Positions 34,512-42,704 of a DNA stretch of 64,000 bases are shown in pieces. Position numbers and translations under genes: made by a program. Where the stretch lies: positions 186,001-250,000 of the forward strand of contig NZ_SBHZ01000004.1 in the NCBI RefSeq assembly GCF_004521985.1, read 5' to 3'. The stretch comes from Ectopseudomonas khazarica. Its GTDB lineage: Bacteria; Pseudomonadota; Gammaproteobacteria; Pseudomonadales; Pseudomonadaceae. Under the pieces are notes generated by a model. It saw nothing but the letters and a program-made list of their open reading frames with translations. It searched no databases and was not told the origin of the DNA. The first letter of the stretch is position 1. Each line of letters starts with the position of its first letter.

Positions 34512-35042
34512 TTGACCACCATCGTTTCAGTGCGCCGTCATGGCAAGGTCGTGATGGCTGGCGACGGCCAGGTATCGCTCGGCAACACCGTCATGAAGGG
34601 CAACGCCAAGAAGGTGCGCCGCCTGTACCACGGCCAGGTGCTGGCCGGTTTCGCCGGCGCCACCGCCGATGCCTTTACCCTGTTCGAGCGTTTCGAAGGC
34701 CAGCTGGAAAAACACCAGGGCCATCTGGTACGCGCCGCCGTGGAACTGGCCAAGGACTGGCGTACCGACCGCAGCCTGAGCCGCCTGGAAGCCATGCTGG
34801 CAGTGGCCAACAAGGATGCATCGCTGATCATCACCGGCAACGGCGACGTGGTCGAACCCGAAGAAGGCCTGATCGCCATGGGCTCCGGCGGCAACTTCGC
34901 CCAGGCCGCCGCGCGCGCGCTGCTGATGAAGACCGACCTGTCCGCCCGTGAGGTGGCCGAGACCGCGTTGGGCATCGCCGGCGACATCTGCGTGTTCACA
35001 AATCATCACCAGACCATCGAGGAACTGGACGCCGCCGAGTAG
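34512..35042 (+). CDS. hslV: ATP-dependent protease proteolytic subunit
   Basis: HslV (176 residues) is the threonine peptidase of the HslUV (ClpQY) proteasome-like complex. The mature N-terminus [21 protein letters not shown] supplies the nucleophile Thr1 after removal of the initiator Met. [14 protein letters not shown] is also characteristic. The start codon is TTG at 34512; GGAG lies eight bases upstream, and no ATG would leave Thr in the right place. hslU follows after 43 bases, and a sigma-32 promoter precedes it. Confidence 0.97.
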   Translation: MTTIVSVRRHGKVVMAGDGQVSLGNTVMKGNAKKVRRLYHGQVLAGFAGATADAFTLFERFEGQLEKHQGHLVRAAVELAKDWRTDRSLSRLEAMLAVANKDASLIITGNGDVVEPEEGLIAMGSGGNFAQAAARALLMKTDLSAREVAETALGIAGDICVFTNHHQTIEELDAAE

Positions 35043-35085
35043 CGTCCACCGCCTCACCGTTTTCGTTTATTGCGAGCCAAATTCC

Positions 35086-36426
35086 ATGTCCATGACGCCC
35101 CGCGAGATCGTCCACGAACTCAATCGCCATATCATCGGCCAGGACGACGCCAAGCGCGCCGTCGCCATCGCCCTGCGCAACCGCTGGCGGCGCATGCAAC
35201 TGCCGACCGACCTGCGCCAGGAAGTCACGCCGAAGAACATCCTGATGATCGGCCCCACCGGTGTCGGCAAGACCGAGATCGCCCGGCGTCTGGCCAAGCT
35301 GGCCAACGCGCCGTTCCTCAAGGTGGAAGCGACCAAGTTCACCGAGGTCGGCTACGTCGGCCGTGACGTCGAGTCGATCATCCGCGACCTGGCCGATGCA
35401 GCGGTGAAAATGCTGCGCGAGCAGGAAATGGTCAAGGTCCGCCACCGCGCCGAGGACGCCGCCGAGGAGCGCATCCTCGACGCCCTGCTGCCACCGGCAC
35501 GCCAGGGCTTCGGCGACGAGCCGGCGCGCAGCGAGGACTCCAACACCCGCCAGCTGTTCCGCAAGCGCCTGCGCGAAGGCCAACTGAACGACAAGGAAAT
35601 CGACATCGAGGTCGCCGAGTCGCCCATGGGCGTCGAGATCATGACCCCGCCGGGCATGGAGGAAATGACCAACCAGCTGCAGAACCTGTTCTCCAGCATG
35701 GGCAAGGGCAAGAAGAAGAGCCGCAAGCTCAAGGTCGTCGATGCGCTGAAGCTGGTGCGCGACGAGGAAGCCGCCCGCCTGGTCAATGAGGAAGAACTCA
35801 AGGCCCGCGCGCTGGAGGCCGTCGAGCAGCATGGCATCGTCTTCATCGACGAGATCGACAAGGTCGCCAAGCGCGCCAACGCCGGCGGCGCCGACGTCTC
35901 CCGCGAAGGCGTGCAGCGCGACCTGCTGCCGCTGATCGAGGGCTGCACGGTCAACACCAAGCTGGGCATGGTCAAGACCGACCACATCCTGTTCATCGCC
36001 TCCGGCGCCTTCCACCTGAGCAAACCCAGTGACCTGGTGCCCGAGCTGCAGGGGCGTCTGCCGATTCGCGTCGAACTCAAGGCGCTGAGCCCGCAGGACT
36101 TCGAGCGCATTCTGCGCGAGCCGCACGCCTCGCTCACCGAGCAGTACAGCGAACTGCTGAAGACCGAGGGGCTGCACATCGAGTTCGCCGACGACGGCAT
36201 CAAGCGTCTGGCCGAGATTGCCTGGCAGGTCAACGAGAAGACCGAGAACATCGGTGCGCGCCGCCTGCACACCCTGCTCGAGCGCCTGCTGGAAGAGGTG
36301 TCCTTCAGTGCCGGCGACCTGGCCGGGCAGCAGAACGGCGAACCGATCCGCATCGACGCCGACTACGTCAACGGCCACCTGGGCGAACTGGCCCAGGACG
36401 AAGACCTGTCGCGCTATATTCTCTGA
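35086..36426 (+). CDS. hslU: HslUV protease ATPase subunit
   Basis: HslU (446 residues) is the AAA+ unfoldase that feeds substrates to HslV. Walker [14 protein letters not shown], the pore-loop motif GYVGRD, an intermediate (I) domain between about residues 110 and 240, Walker [10 protein letters not shown], the second region of homology near [10 protein letters not shown], and the C-terminal DLSRYIL tail that docks into HslV are all visible. The open frame reaches back into hslV, but ATG 35086 gives [13 protein letters not shown], the conserved start. Confidence 0.97.
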   Translation: MSMTPREIVHELNRHIIGQDDAKRAVAIALRNRWRRMQLPTDLRQEVTPKNILMIGPTGVGKTEIARRLAKLANAPFLKVEATKFTEVGYVGRDVESIIRDLADAAVKMLREQEMVKVRHRAEDAAEERILDALLPPARQGFGDEPARSEDSNTRQLFRKRLREGQLNDKEIDIEVAESPMGVEIMTPPGMEEMTNQLQNLFSSMGKGKKKSRKLKVVDALKLVRDEEAARLVNEEELKARALEAVEQHGIVFIDEIDKVAKRANAGGADVSREGVQRDLLPLIEGCTVNTKLGMVKTDHILFIASGAFHLSKPSDLVPELQGRLPIRVELKALSPQDFERILREPHASLTEQYSELLKTEGLHIEFADDGIKRLAEIAWQVNEKTENIGARRLHTLLERLLEEVSFSAGDLAGQQNGEPIRIDADYVNGHLGELAQDEDLSRYIL

Positions 36427-36441
36427 CAGCACTCACGCCAC

Positions 36442-36500
36442 GTAGCCCGGATGACATCCGGGGACGTTTACGACAGCGTCCCGGATTGCATCCGGGCTAC
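36442..36500. repeat. REP element (GTAGCCCGGATG type)
   Basis: GTAGCCCGGATG (36442-36453) is inverted exactly as CATCCGGGCTAC (36489-36500), with a second inner pair ATCCGGG / CCCGGAT. This motif is common in intergenic regions of Pseudomonas and Azotobacter. It lies between hslU and the DUF971 gene. Confidence 0.85.
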
Positions 36501-36519
36501 ATCGTTTCAGGAGCCGCAC

Positions 36520-36891
36520 ATGCCCATCCCCAGCGCGATCAAACTGCACAAGGCCTCGAAGACCCTGGAGCTGCGCTATGGGGAAACGAGCTACCAGCTC
36601 AGCGCCGAATTCCTCCGCGTGCACTCGCCCTCGGCCGAGGTGCAGGGGCATGGCCAGCCGATCCTGCAGACCGGCAAACTTGGTGTCGGCCTGGAGCGCA
36701 TCGAGCCGGCCGGCAACTATGCACTGAAACTGTGCTTCGACGACGGTCATGACAGCGGCCTGTTCACCTGGGACTACCTGCACGAACTGGCCACGCGCCA
36801 GAGCGAGCTGTGGGCCGACTATCTGGCGCAACTGAGCGCGGCCGGAAAATCCCGCGATCCCAACGAATCGGTCGTCCGCCTGATGCTCTGA
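36520..36891 (+). CDS. DUF971 domain protein
   Basis: A 123-residue protein with the DUF971 fold, also found as the N-terminal domain of gamma-butyrobetaine hydroxylase: LELRYGETSYQLSAEFLRVHSPSAEV, then GLFTWDYLHELATRQ. Biochemical function is unknown; related domains occur with iron-sulfur proteins. AGGAG six bases before ATG 36520 fixes the start, although the frame is open from 36451. This gene separates hslVU from phaC1, as in PAO1. Confidence 0.85.
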   Translation: MPIPSAIKLHKASKTLELRYGETSYQLSAEFLRVHSPSAEVQGHGQPILQTGKLGVGLERIEPAGNYALKLCFDDGHDSGLFTWDYLHELATRQSELWADYLAQLSAAGKSRDPNESVVRLML

Positions 36892-37042
36892 GGCGCCAGG
36901 CAAACCCTTGCCGCAGAGCGCCCGGCACCCTCACCACCGATCACGTTAGCGACAGTTAGGGCGAGTTTTCTAATCTATCGCGGCATACTCCTGCGCCATC
37001 GACTGGCTTGCTTAACTGCACAAACTCGGGTAACCAAGGAAC

Positions 37043-37058
37043 TGGCAGGTTCCCTGCA
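37043..37058 (+). promoter_or_regulatory. Sigma-54 (-24/-12) promoter of phaC1
   Basis: TGGCAGGTTCCCTGCA keeps the GG and GC 10 bases apart and differs from the consensus at two positions. The start would be near 37069, leaving about 119 bases before phaC1. CTGGCA / TGCCAG inverted copies (37042-37047 and 37067-37072) flank the start. RpoN-dependence of PHA synthesis has been described in Pseudomonas. The 296 bases between DUF971 and phaC1 contain no gene. Confidence 0.65.
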
Positions 37059-37187
37059 TTTGGCTGTGCCAGGTGCAACGAAATGTGCGGACTCGATCCG
37101 CCCCCGGTAACCCGAGCAGTACCAGGCCCTGTTCAGCCGCGCGCCTTCGCAGGCCGGTATTCGTCTCAGGACAATGGAGCGTCGTAG

Positions 37188-38867
37188 ATGAGTGACAAGA
37201 ACAACGATGACCTGAAACGCCAGGCCTCGGAAAATACGCTGGGACTCAACCCGGTGATTGGCATCCGCGGCAAGGATCTTTTGACCTCTGCCCGCATGGT
37301 GCTCGCTCAGGCACTCAAGCAACCCTTCCATAGTGCCAAGCATGTGGCCCACTTCGGCCTCGAACTGAAGAACGTCCTGCTCGGCCAGTCCGCGCTCCAG
37401 CCCGAAGACGGCGACCGCCGCTTCAACGATCCGGCCTGGAGCCAGAATCCGCTCTACCGCCGTTACCTGCAGACCTACCTGGCCTGGCGCAAGGAGCTGC
37501 ACGACTGGATCGAACACAGCTCGCTGTCCGAACAGGATGCCAGTCGCGGCCACTTCGTCATCAACCTGATGACCGAAGCCATGGCGCCGTCCAACAGCAT
37601 GGCCAACCCGGCCGCCGTCAAACGCTTCTTCGAAACGGGCGGCAAGAGCCTGCTCGACGGCCTCTCGCACCTGGCCAAGGACATGGTCAACAACGGCGGC
37701 ATGCCCAGCCAGGTGAACATGGAAGCCTTCGAGGTGGGCAAGAACCTCGCCACCACCGAGGGCGCCGTGGTGTTTCGCAACGACGTGCTGGAGCTGATCC
37801 AGTACAAGCCGATCACCGAGAGCGTGCACGAGCGCCCGTTGCTGGTGGTGCCACCACAGATCAACAAGTTCTACGTATTCGACCTGTCGCCGGACAAGAG
37901 CCTGGCGCGCTTCCTCCTGCGCAGCCAGGTGCAGACCTTCGTGGTCAGCTGGCGCAACCCGACCAAGGCGCAGCGCGAGTGGGGCCTGTCGACCTACATC
38001 GAGGCACTCAAGGACGCCATCGACGTCATCTGCGCCATCACTGGCAGCAAGGACGTCAACATGCTCGGCGCCTGCTCCGGTGGCCTGACCACCGCTTCCC
38101 TGCTCGGCCACTACGCGGCCCTCGGCCAGCAGAAGGTCAACGCCCTGACCCTGCTGGTCAGCGTGCTCGACACCCAGCTCGACACCCAGGTGGCCCTGTT
38201 CGCCGACGAGAAGACCCTGGAAGCCGCCAAGCGCCGCTCCTACCAGGCCGGCGTGCTGGAAGGCAGCGACATGGCCAAGGTGTTCGCCTGGATGCGCCCC
38301 AACGACCTGATCTGGAACTACTGGGTCAACAACTACCTGCTCGGCAACGAGCCACCGGTGTTCGACATCCTCTACTGGAACAACGACACCACGCGCCTGC
38401 CGGCTGCCCTGCACGGCGAATTCATCGAGATGTTCCAGACCAACCCGCTGACCCGTCCGGGCGCCCTGGAGGTCTGCGGTACGCCGATCGACCTCAAGCA
38501 GGTCACCTGCGACTTCTTCGTCGTGGCCGGCACCACCGACCACATCACGCCCTGGGACTCGTGCTACAAGTCGGCGCACCTGTTCGGCGGCAAGTGCGAG
38601 TTCGTCCTGTCCAACAGCGGCCATATCCAGAGCATTCTCAACCCGCCGGGCAACCCCAAGGCACGCTACATGACCAATAGCGAAATGCCGCTGGACCCGA
38701 AAGCCTGGCAGGAAAGCTCGACCAAGCATGCCGACTCCTGGTGGCTGCACTGGCAGACCTGGCTGGCCGAGCGCTCGGGTGAAACCAAGAATGCCCCCAG
38801 GGCACTGGGCAACAAGAAGTACCCGGTCGGCGAAGCCGCGCCGGGCACCTATGTACACGAACGCTGA
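37188..38867 (+). CDS. phaC1: Class II poly(3-hydroxyalkanoate) synthase 1
   Basis: PhaC1 polymerises (R)-3-hydroxyacyl-CoA of medium chain length on the PHA granule surface. The 559-residue length is that of class II synthases. The lipase-like box LGACSGGL carries catalytic Cys296; Asp451 in GTTDHITPW and His479 in NSGHIQSIL complete the triad at the positions known for the P. oleovorans and P. aeruginosa enzymes. The start ATG 37188 begins MSDKNNDDLKRQ. It is first in phaC1-phaZ-phaC2 and lies behind a sigma-54-like promoter. Hairpins follow it before phaZ. Confidence 0.98.
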   Translation: MSDKNNDDLKRQASENTLGLNPVIGIRGKDLLTSARMVLAQALKQPFHSAKHVAHFGLELKNVLLGQSALQPEDGDRRFNDPAWSQNPLYRRYLQTYLAWRKELHDWIEHSSLSEQDASRGHFVINLMTEAMAPSNSMANPAAVKRFFETGGKSLLDGLSHLAKDMVNNGGMPSQVNMEAFEVGKNLATTEGAVVFRNDVLELIQYKPITESVHERPLLVVPPQINKFYVFDLSPDKSLARFLLRSQVQTFVVSWRNPTKAQREWGLSTYIEALKDAIDVICAITGSKDVNMLGACSGGLTTASLLGHYAALGQQKVNALTLLVSVLDTQLDTQVALFADEKTLEAAKRRSYQAGVLEGSDMAKVFAWMRPNDLIWNYWVNNYLLGNEPPVFDILYWNNDTTRLPAALHGEFIEMFQTNPLTRPGALEVCGTPIDLKQVTCDFFVVAGTTDHITPWDSCYKSAHLFGGKCEFVLSNSGHIQSILNPPGNPKARYMTNSEMPLDPKAWQESSTKHADSWWLHWQTWLAERSGETKNAPRALGNKKYPVGEAAPGTYVHER

Positions 38868-38885
38868 TCATCGACCTCAACCGCG

Positions 38886-38952
38886 GCGGCACCGGGAAGT
38901 GCCGCACGCCACGCCGGCCCTTGTGGGTGTGGTGAACCAGGCGCGTCCTGGT
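38886..38952 (+). other. Two hairpins in the phaC1-phaZ gap
   Basis: GCGGCAC-CGGGAA-GTGCCGC (38886-38905) and ACCAGG-CGCGT-CCTGGT (38936-38952) are perfect short inverted repeats in the 144-base gap. Neither has a T-run, so they look like attenuating or stabilising structures, not a full terminator. Confidence 0.5.
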
Positions 38953-39011
38953 AACTCTGGAGGCGGCCCGGACGGCCCTCTCCAGCGCTCAACTCCATAG
39001 GGGCTGCGCCT

Positions 39012-39869
39012 ATGCCGCAACCATTCGTATTCCGCACCATCGACCTCGATGGACAGACCATCCGTACCGCAGTGCGGCCGGGCAACAGCCAGCTGGTGCC
39101 GCTGCTGATCTTCAACGGCATCGGCGCCAACCTGGAGCTGGTGATGCCCTTCGTCGCCGCACTCGACCCGGAGCTGGAGATCATCGCCTTCGACGTTCCC
39201 GGCGTCGGTGGCTCATCGACCCCCGCCACGCCCTACCGGTTTCCCGGACTGGCCAAGCTGGCGGCGCGCATGCTCGACTACCTGAACTACGGCCAGGTCA
39301 ACGCCATCGGTGTGTCCTGGGGCGGCGCCCTGGCCCAGCAGTTCGCCCACGACTATCCCGAGCGCTGCAAGAAGCTGATCCTCGCCGCCACGTCGGCCGG
39401 CGCGGTGATGGTGCCCGGCAAGCCCAAGGTCCTCTGGCGCATGGCCAGTCCCAGACGCTACGTGCAGCCCTCCTACGGCGTGCGCATCGCCCCGGACATC
39501 TACGGCGGTGCCTTCCGTCGCGACCCCAAGCTGGCCATGGCGCATGCCAGCAAGGTGCGTTCGGGCGGCAAGATGGGCTATTACTGGCAACTGTTCGCCG
39601 GCCTCGGCTGGACCAGCATTCACTGGCTACACAAGATTCGGCAGCCTACGCTGGTCATGGCTGGCGATGATGACCCGCTGATCCCGCTGATCAACATGCG
39701 TCTGCTGGCCTGGCGCATTCCCAACGCCGAGCTGCACGTCATCGACGACGGCCACCTGTTCCTGGTGACGCGTGCCGAAGCGGTGGCGCCTATCATCATG
39801 AAGTTTCTCGAGGAGGAGCGACAGCGTGCGGTGATGCACCCGCAGCCCACGCCACTACGCCAGCATTGA
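39012..39869 (+). CDS. phaZ: Intracellular PHA depolymerase
   Basis: PhaZ (285 residues) releases 3-hydroxyacids from stored mcl-PHA. It is an alpha/beta hydrolase with the oxyanion region FNGIGANL, nucleophile Ser102 in GVSWGG, Asp221 in AGDDDPLIP and His248 in DDGHLF. These are the triad positions reported for P. putida PhaZ. It lies between the two synthase genes as in other mcl-PHA clusters, allowing turnover alongside synthesis. Confidence 0.97.
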   Translation: MPQPFVFRTIDLDGQTIRTAVRPGNSQLVPLLIFNGIGANLELVMPFVAALDPELEIIAFDVPGVGGSSTPATPYRFPGLAKLAARMLDYLNYGQVNAIGVSWGGALAQQFAHDYPERCKKLILAATSAGAVMVPGKPKVLWRMASPRRYVQPSYGVRIAPDIYGGAFRRDPKLAMAHASKVRSGGKMGYYWQLFAGLGWTSIHWLHKIRQPTLVMAGDDDPLIPLINMRLLAWRIPNAELHVIDDGHLFLVTRAEAVAPIIMKFLEEERQRAVMHPQPTPLRQH

Positions 39870-39971
39870 CCGCACCAGCAGAGTGCGCAATGTTCGGCAT
39901 GCTCGACGAAGGGGCGCAAGCCGCCCCGGGCAAATTCGACGCGGCTGTCTGGAATGCACCTCCTGCGCGTC

Positions 39972-39987
39972 TGGTACAGGGCTTGCT
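39972..39987 (+). promoter_or_regulatory. Sigma-54 (-24/-12) promoter of phaC2
   Basis: TGGTACAGGGCTTGCT matches the RpoN consensus except for one base (C to T in the -24 box), with exact GG-N10-GC spacing. Transcription would start near 39999, about 87 bases before phaC2. The 216-base phaZ-phaC2 gap contains no gene. Confidence 0.65.
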
Positions 39988-40085
39988 GCATCTCTGTGCA
40001 AGCAAGCGGCGCACCTGAGGCTTCGAGCGAGCCCGGCAGTCGGTGCCATGCAAGTCTCTAGACGGTTTGACGACGGAGTGTTGCC

Positions 40086-41768
40086 ATGCGAGACAAGTCG
40101 ACCCCGGCTACCCTGCCGGCACCTGCCAGTTTCATGAATGCCCAGAGCGCCGTGGTCGGCGTACGCGGCCGCGATCTGCTGTCCACGATGCGCCTGCTGG
40201 CCAGCCAGGGGATCAAGAATCCCGTACGCAGTGGCCGCCACCTGCTGGCCTTCGGCAGCCAGCTGGGCCGCGTGCTCATCGGTGACACGCTGCACAAGGT
40301 CAACCCGCAGGACGCTCGCTTCGCCGACCCGACCTGGCACCTCAACCCCTTATACCGGCGCAGCCTGCAGGCCTACCTGGCCTGGCAGAAGCAACTCGCC
40401 GCCTGGATCGACGACAGCGACCTGTCGCCTGACGACCGTGCCCGCGCGCGCTTTCTCGCCTCGCTGATGAGCGATGCGCTGTCGCCCTCCAACAGCCCGC
40501 TCAACCCGCAGGCGGTCAAGGAGCTGTTCAATACCGGTGGCAGCAGTCTGCTCAAGGGGCTGCGGCACCTGTTCGACGACCTGCTGAACAACGACGGCCT
40601 GCCCAGCCAGGTCAGCCGGCACGCGTTCGAAGTCGGCCGCAACCTGGCCTGTACCCCCGGCGCGGTGGTGTTTCGCAACGAACTGCTGGAACTTATCCAG
40701 TACAAACCGATGAGCGAGAAGCAGTACCTGCGCCCATTGCTGATCGTGCCGCCGCAGATCAACAAGTACTACATATTCGACCTGTCCAACGACAAGAGCT
40801 TCGTCCAGTACGCGCTGAAGAACGACCTGCAGACCTTCATGATCAGCTGGCGCAACCCGGATCCACGGCACCGCGAGTGGGGCCTGTCGACCTACGTGCA
40901 GGCAGTGGAGGAAGCCGTCGATGCCTGCCGGGCCATCACCGGCAGCAAGGACGTCAACCTGCTCGGCGCCTGTGCCGGAGGCCTGACCATCGCCGCCCTG
41001 CAGGGCCACCTGCAGGCCCGCCGCCAGCTGCGCAAGATTGCCAGCGCCACCTACATGGTCAGCCTGCTGGACAGCCAGATCGAAAGCCCGGCGATGCTCT
41101 TCGCCGACGAGCAGACCCTCGAGTCGGCCAAGCGCCGCTCCTATCAGCAGGGCGTACTGGACGGCCGCGACATGGCCAAGGTGTTCGCCTGGATGCGCCC
41201 CAACGACCTGATCTGGAACTACTGGATCAACAACTACCTGATGGGCAAGCAGCCACCGGCCTTCGACATCCTCTACTGGAACAACGACAACACGCGCCTG
41301 CCGGCGGCGCTGCATGGCGACCTGATCGACTTCTTCAAGCACAACCCGCTGACCCGTGCCGGTGCGCTGGAGGTCTGCGGCACCCCGGTGGACCTGACCA
41401 AGGTCACCGTCGACAGTTTCAGCGTGGCGGGCATCAACGACCACATCACGCCCTGGGATGCGGTCTATCGCTCGACCCTGCTGCTCGGCGGCAACCGCCG
41501 CTTCATCCTGTCCAACAGCGGCCATATCCAGAGCATCCTCAACCCGCCCGGCAACCCCAAGGCCAACTACTACGAGAACGCCAAGCTCACCTCCGACCCA
41601 CGCGCCTGGTACCACGACGCCCAGCACCAGCAAGGCAGCTGGTGGCCACAATGGCTGGAGTGGATCCAGGCCCGCTCCGGCGAACAGCGCGAAACCGTCA
41701 TGGCGCTGGGCAACCAGCACCATCCGGCCATGGAGGAGGCGCCAGGCACCTATGTGCACATCCGTTGA
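40086..41768 (+). CDS. phaC2: Class II poly(3-hydroxyalkanoate) synthase 2
   Basis: A 560-residue paralogue of phaC1 with the same architecture. Catalytic Cys296 lies in LGACAGGL (Ala after Cys where PhaC1 has Ser), and the Asp in GINDHITPW and His in NSGHIQSIL are present. GGAG lies seven bases before the ATG. The two synthases typically differ in substrate preference. It is followed after only 12 bases by the convergent HTH gene, with no terminator visible, which is not the usual phaC2-phaD junction. Confidence 0.98.
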   Translation: MRDKSTPATLPAPASFMNAQSAVVGVRGRDLLSTMRLLASQGIKNPVRSGRHLLAFGSQLGRVLIGDTLHKVNPQDARFADPTWHLNPLYRRSLQAYLAWQKQLAAWIDDSDLSPDDRARARFLASLMSDALSPSNSPLNPQAVKELFNTGGSSLLKGLRHLFDDLLNNDGLPSQVSRHAFEVGRNLACTPGAVVFRNELLELIQYKPMSEKQYLRPLLIVPPQINKYYIFDLSNDKSFVQYALKNDLQTFMISWRNPDPRHREWGLSTYVQAVEEAVDACRAITGSKDVNLLGACAGGLTIAALQGHLQARRQLRKIASATYMVSLLDSQIESPAMLFADEQTLESAKRRSYQQGVLDGRDMAKVFAWMRPNDLIWNYWINNYLMGKQPPAFDILYWNNDNTRLPAALHGDLIDFFKHNPLTRAGALEVCGTPVDLTKVTVDSFSVAGINDHITPWDAVYRSTLLLGGNRRFILSNSGHIQSILNPPGNPKANYYENAKLTSDPRAWYHDAQHQQGSWWPQWLEWIQARSGEQRETVMALGNQHHPAMEEAPGTYVHIR

Positions 41769-41780
41769 TGGCCTGAAGCC

Positions 41781-42611
41781 CTAGCACCCGTCGCCCGCTG
41801 CGCCGGCGGGCTGTCCGGAAAAGTAGACGACCATGCGCAGGTGACGGTGCTCGTCGACCGTAAGAATCTCATGCTGGAAATCCAGGCGGGCTGCATCCTC
41901 GGGGCTCAGGATGGCGCGAACGCCGCGGCTGTAGTCACCGGTATCGGGCGCTGTCCACCAGAGACGGAAATCTGCCGAGAGCCGTTGCAGCTCATCGGTA
42001 AGCGCGGCAATGGCCGGATCATCCCGCGGCGCCACCGCCAGGTCGCAACGAAAGTGCGCCAGGAGTCGCCGCGCATCCTCGCGCCACTCGGGCAGCCGCG
42101 TACGCAGCTCCGGAGTCGCGAAAACCATACGGATGAAATTGCGCTCCTGCAGCGCCCTGGAAGCAAAGCCGAACAGGCGGTCGGCGGCCTGGTTCCAGGC
42201 GATCACGTCCCAGCGCAGATTGATCACATAGGCCGGTCGTTCCCTCAGGTCATCCATCAGTTGCTGAATCAGAGGCGAGACGGACGGCCACTGATAGGCC
42301 TGCGCCGGTGGCGGACGCCCATGGGCAAGCAGAAAGAGATGGCAGCACTCGGCGTCATCCAGCCTCAGGGCCTTCGCCACACGTAGCAGGAAGCTCTCGG
42401 ATACGCCGATATCGCGCCCTTGCTCGAACCAGGTGTACCAGGTGAGGCCAACACCGGCGAGAGCGGCCACCTCCTCTCGCCGCAGCCCCGGCGTACGCCG
42501 GCGCCCTATGGCTGGCAGGCCCACATCAGCGGGGCCAAGCTTGCGCCGATGCAACTGAAGAAACTCAGAAAGCTCCTGGCGAGTGCGATCGAGCGTGCGT
42601 CCCGGGGTCAA
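41781..42611 (-). CDS. Helix-turn-helix regulator with MmyB-like ligand-binding domain
   Basis: A 276-residue regulator. The N-terminal XRE-type HTH (about 40-95) includes TPGLRREEVAALAGVGLTWYTWFEQGRD. The C-terminal domain (about 110-265) has NLRWDVIAWNQAADRLFG, typical of the MmyB-like, PAS-related ligand-binding domain. Relatives usually control a neighbouring oxidoreductase or efflux gene. The start is TTG 42611 with AGAGG seven bases upstream; no better ATG exists. It diverges from an MFS transporter with a 93-base AT-rich gap carrying a palindrome. This pair interrupts the pha cluster. Confidence 0.8.
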   Translation of the reverse strand: MTPGRTLDRTRQELSEFLQLHRRKLGPADVGLPAIGRRRTPGLRREEVAALAGVGLTWYTWFEQGRDIGVSESFLLRVAKALRLDDAECCHLFLLAHGRPPPAQAYQWPSVSPLIQQLMDDLRERPAYVINLRWDVIAWNQAADRLFGFASRALQERNFIRMVFATPELRTRLPEWREDARRLLAHFRCDLAVAPRDDPAIAALTDELQRLSADFRLWWTAPDTGDYSRGVRAILSPEDAARLDFQHEILTVDEHRHLRMVVYFSGQPAGAAGDGC

Positions 42612-42623
42612 GGTATTGCCTCT

Positions 42624-42658
42624 AGTAATAGGATAATTTGTTAAATTGTAATACTACT
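42624..42658. promoter_or_regulatory. Candidate operator between the HTH regulator and MFS genes
   Basis: An imperfect 35-base palindrome centred on 42641: 12 of 17 positions pair, with a core of AATTT-GTT-AAATT. The region is much richer in A+T than its surroundings. It probably holds the shared promoters and the regulator's binding site. Confidence 0.5.
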
Positions 42659-42704
42659 TCAAGGCTCAAATACTGCCGCCCTCTGTCACGAAGGAGAAGG
42701 CGCA

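Noticed and set aside
34948..35085. Extended hslU start inside hslV
   Set aside because: The extra codons are an out-of-frame reading of hsl[10 protein letters not shown] at 35086 is the conserved N-terminus.
37061..37078. A second -24/-12-like motif (TGGCTGTGCCAGGTGCA) before phaC1
   Set aside because: GG and GC are 11 bases apart, not 10, and sigma-54 promoters do not tolerate this spacing well.
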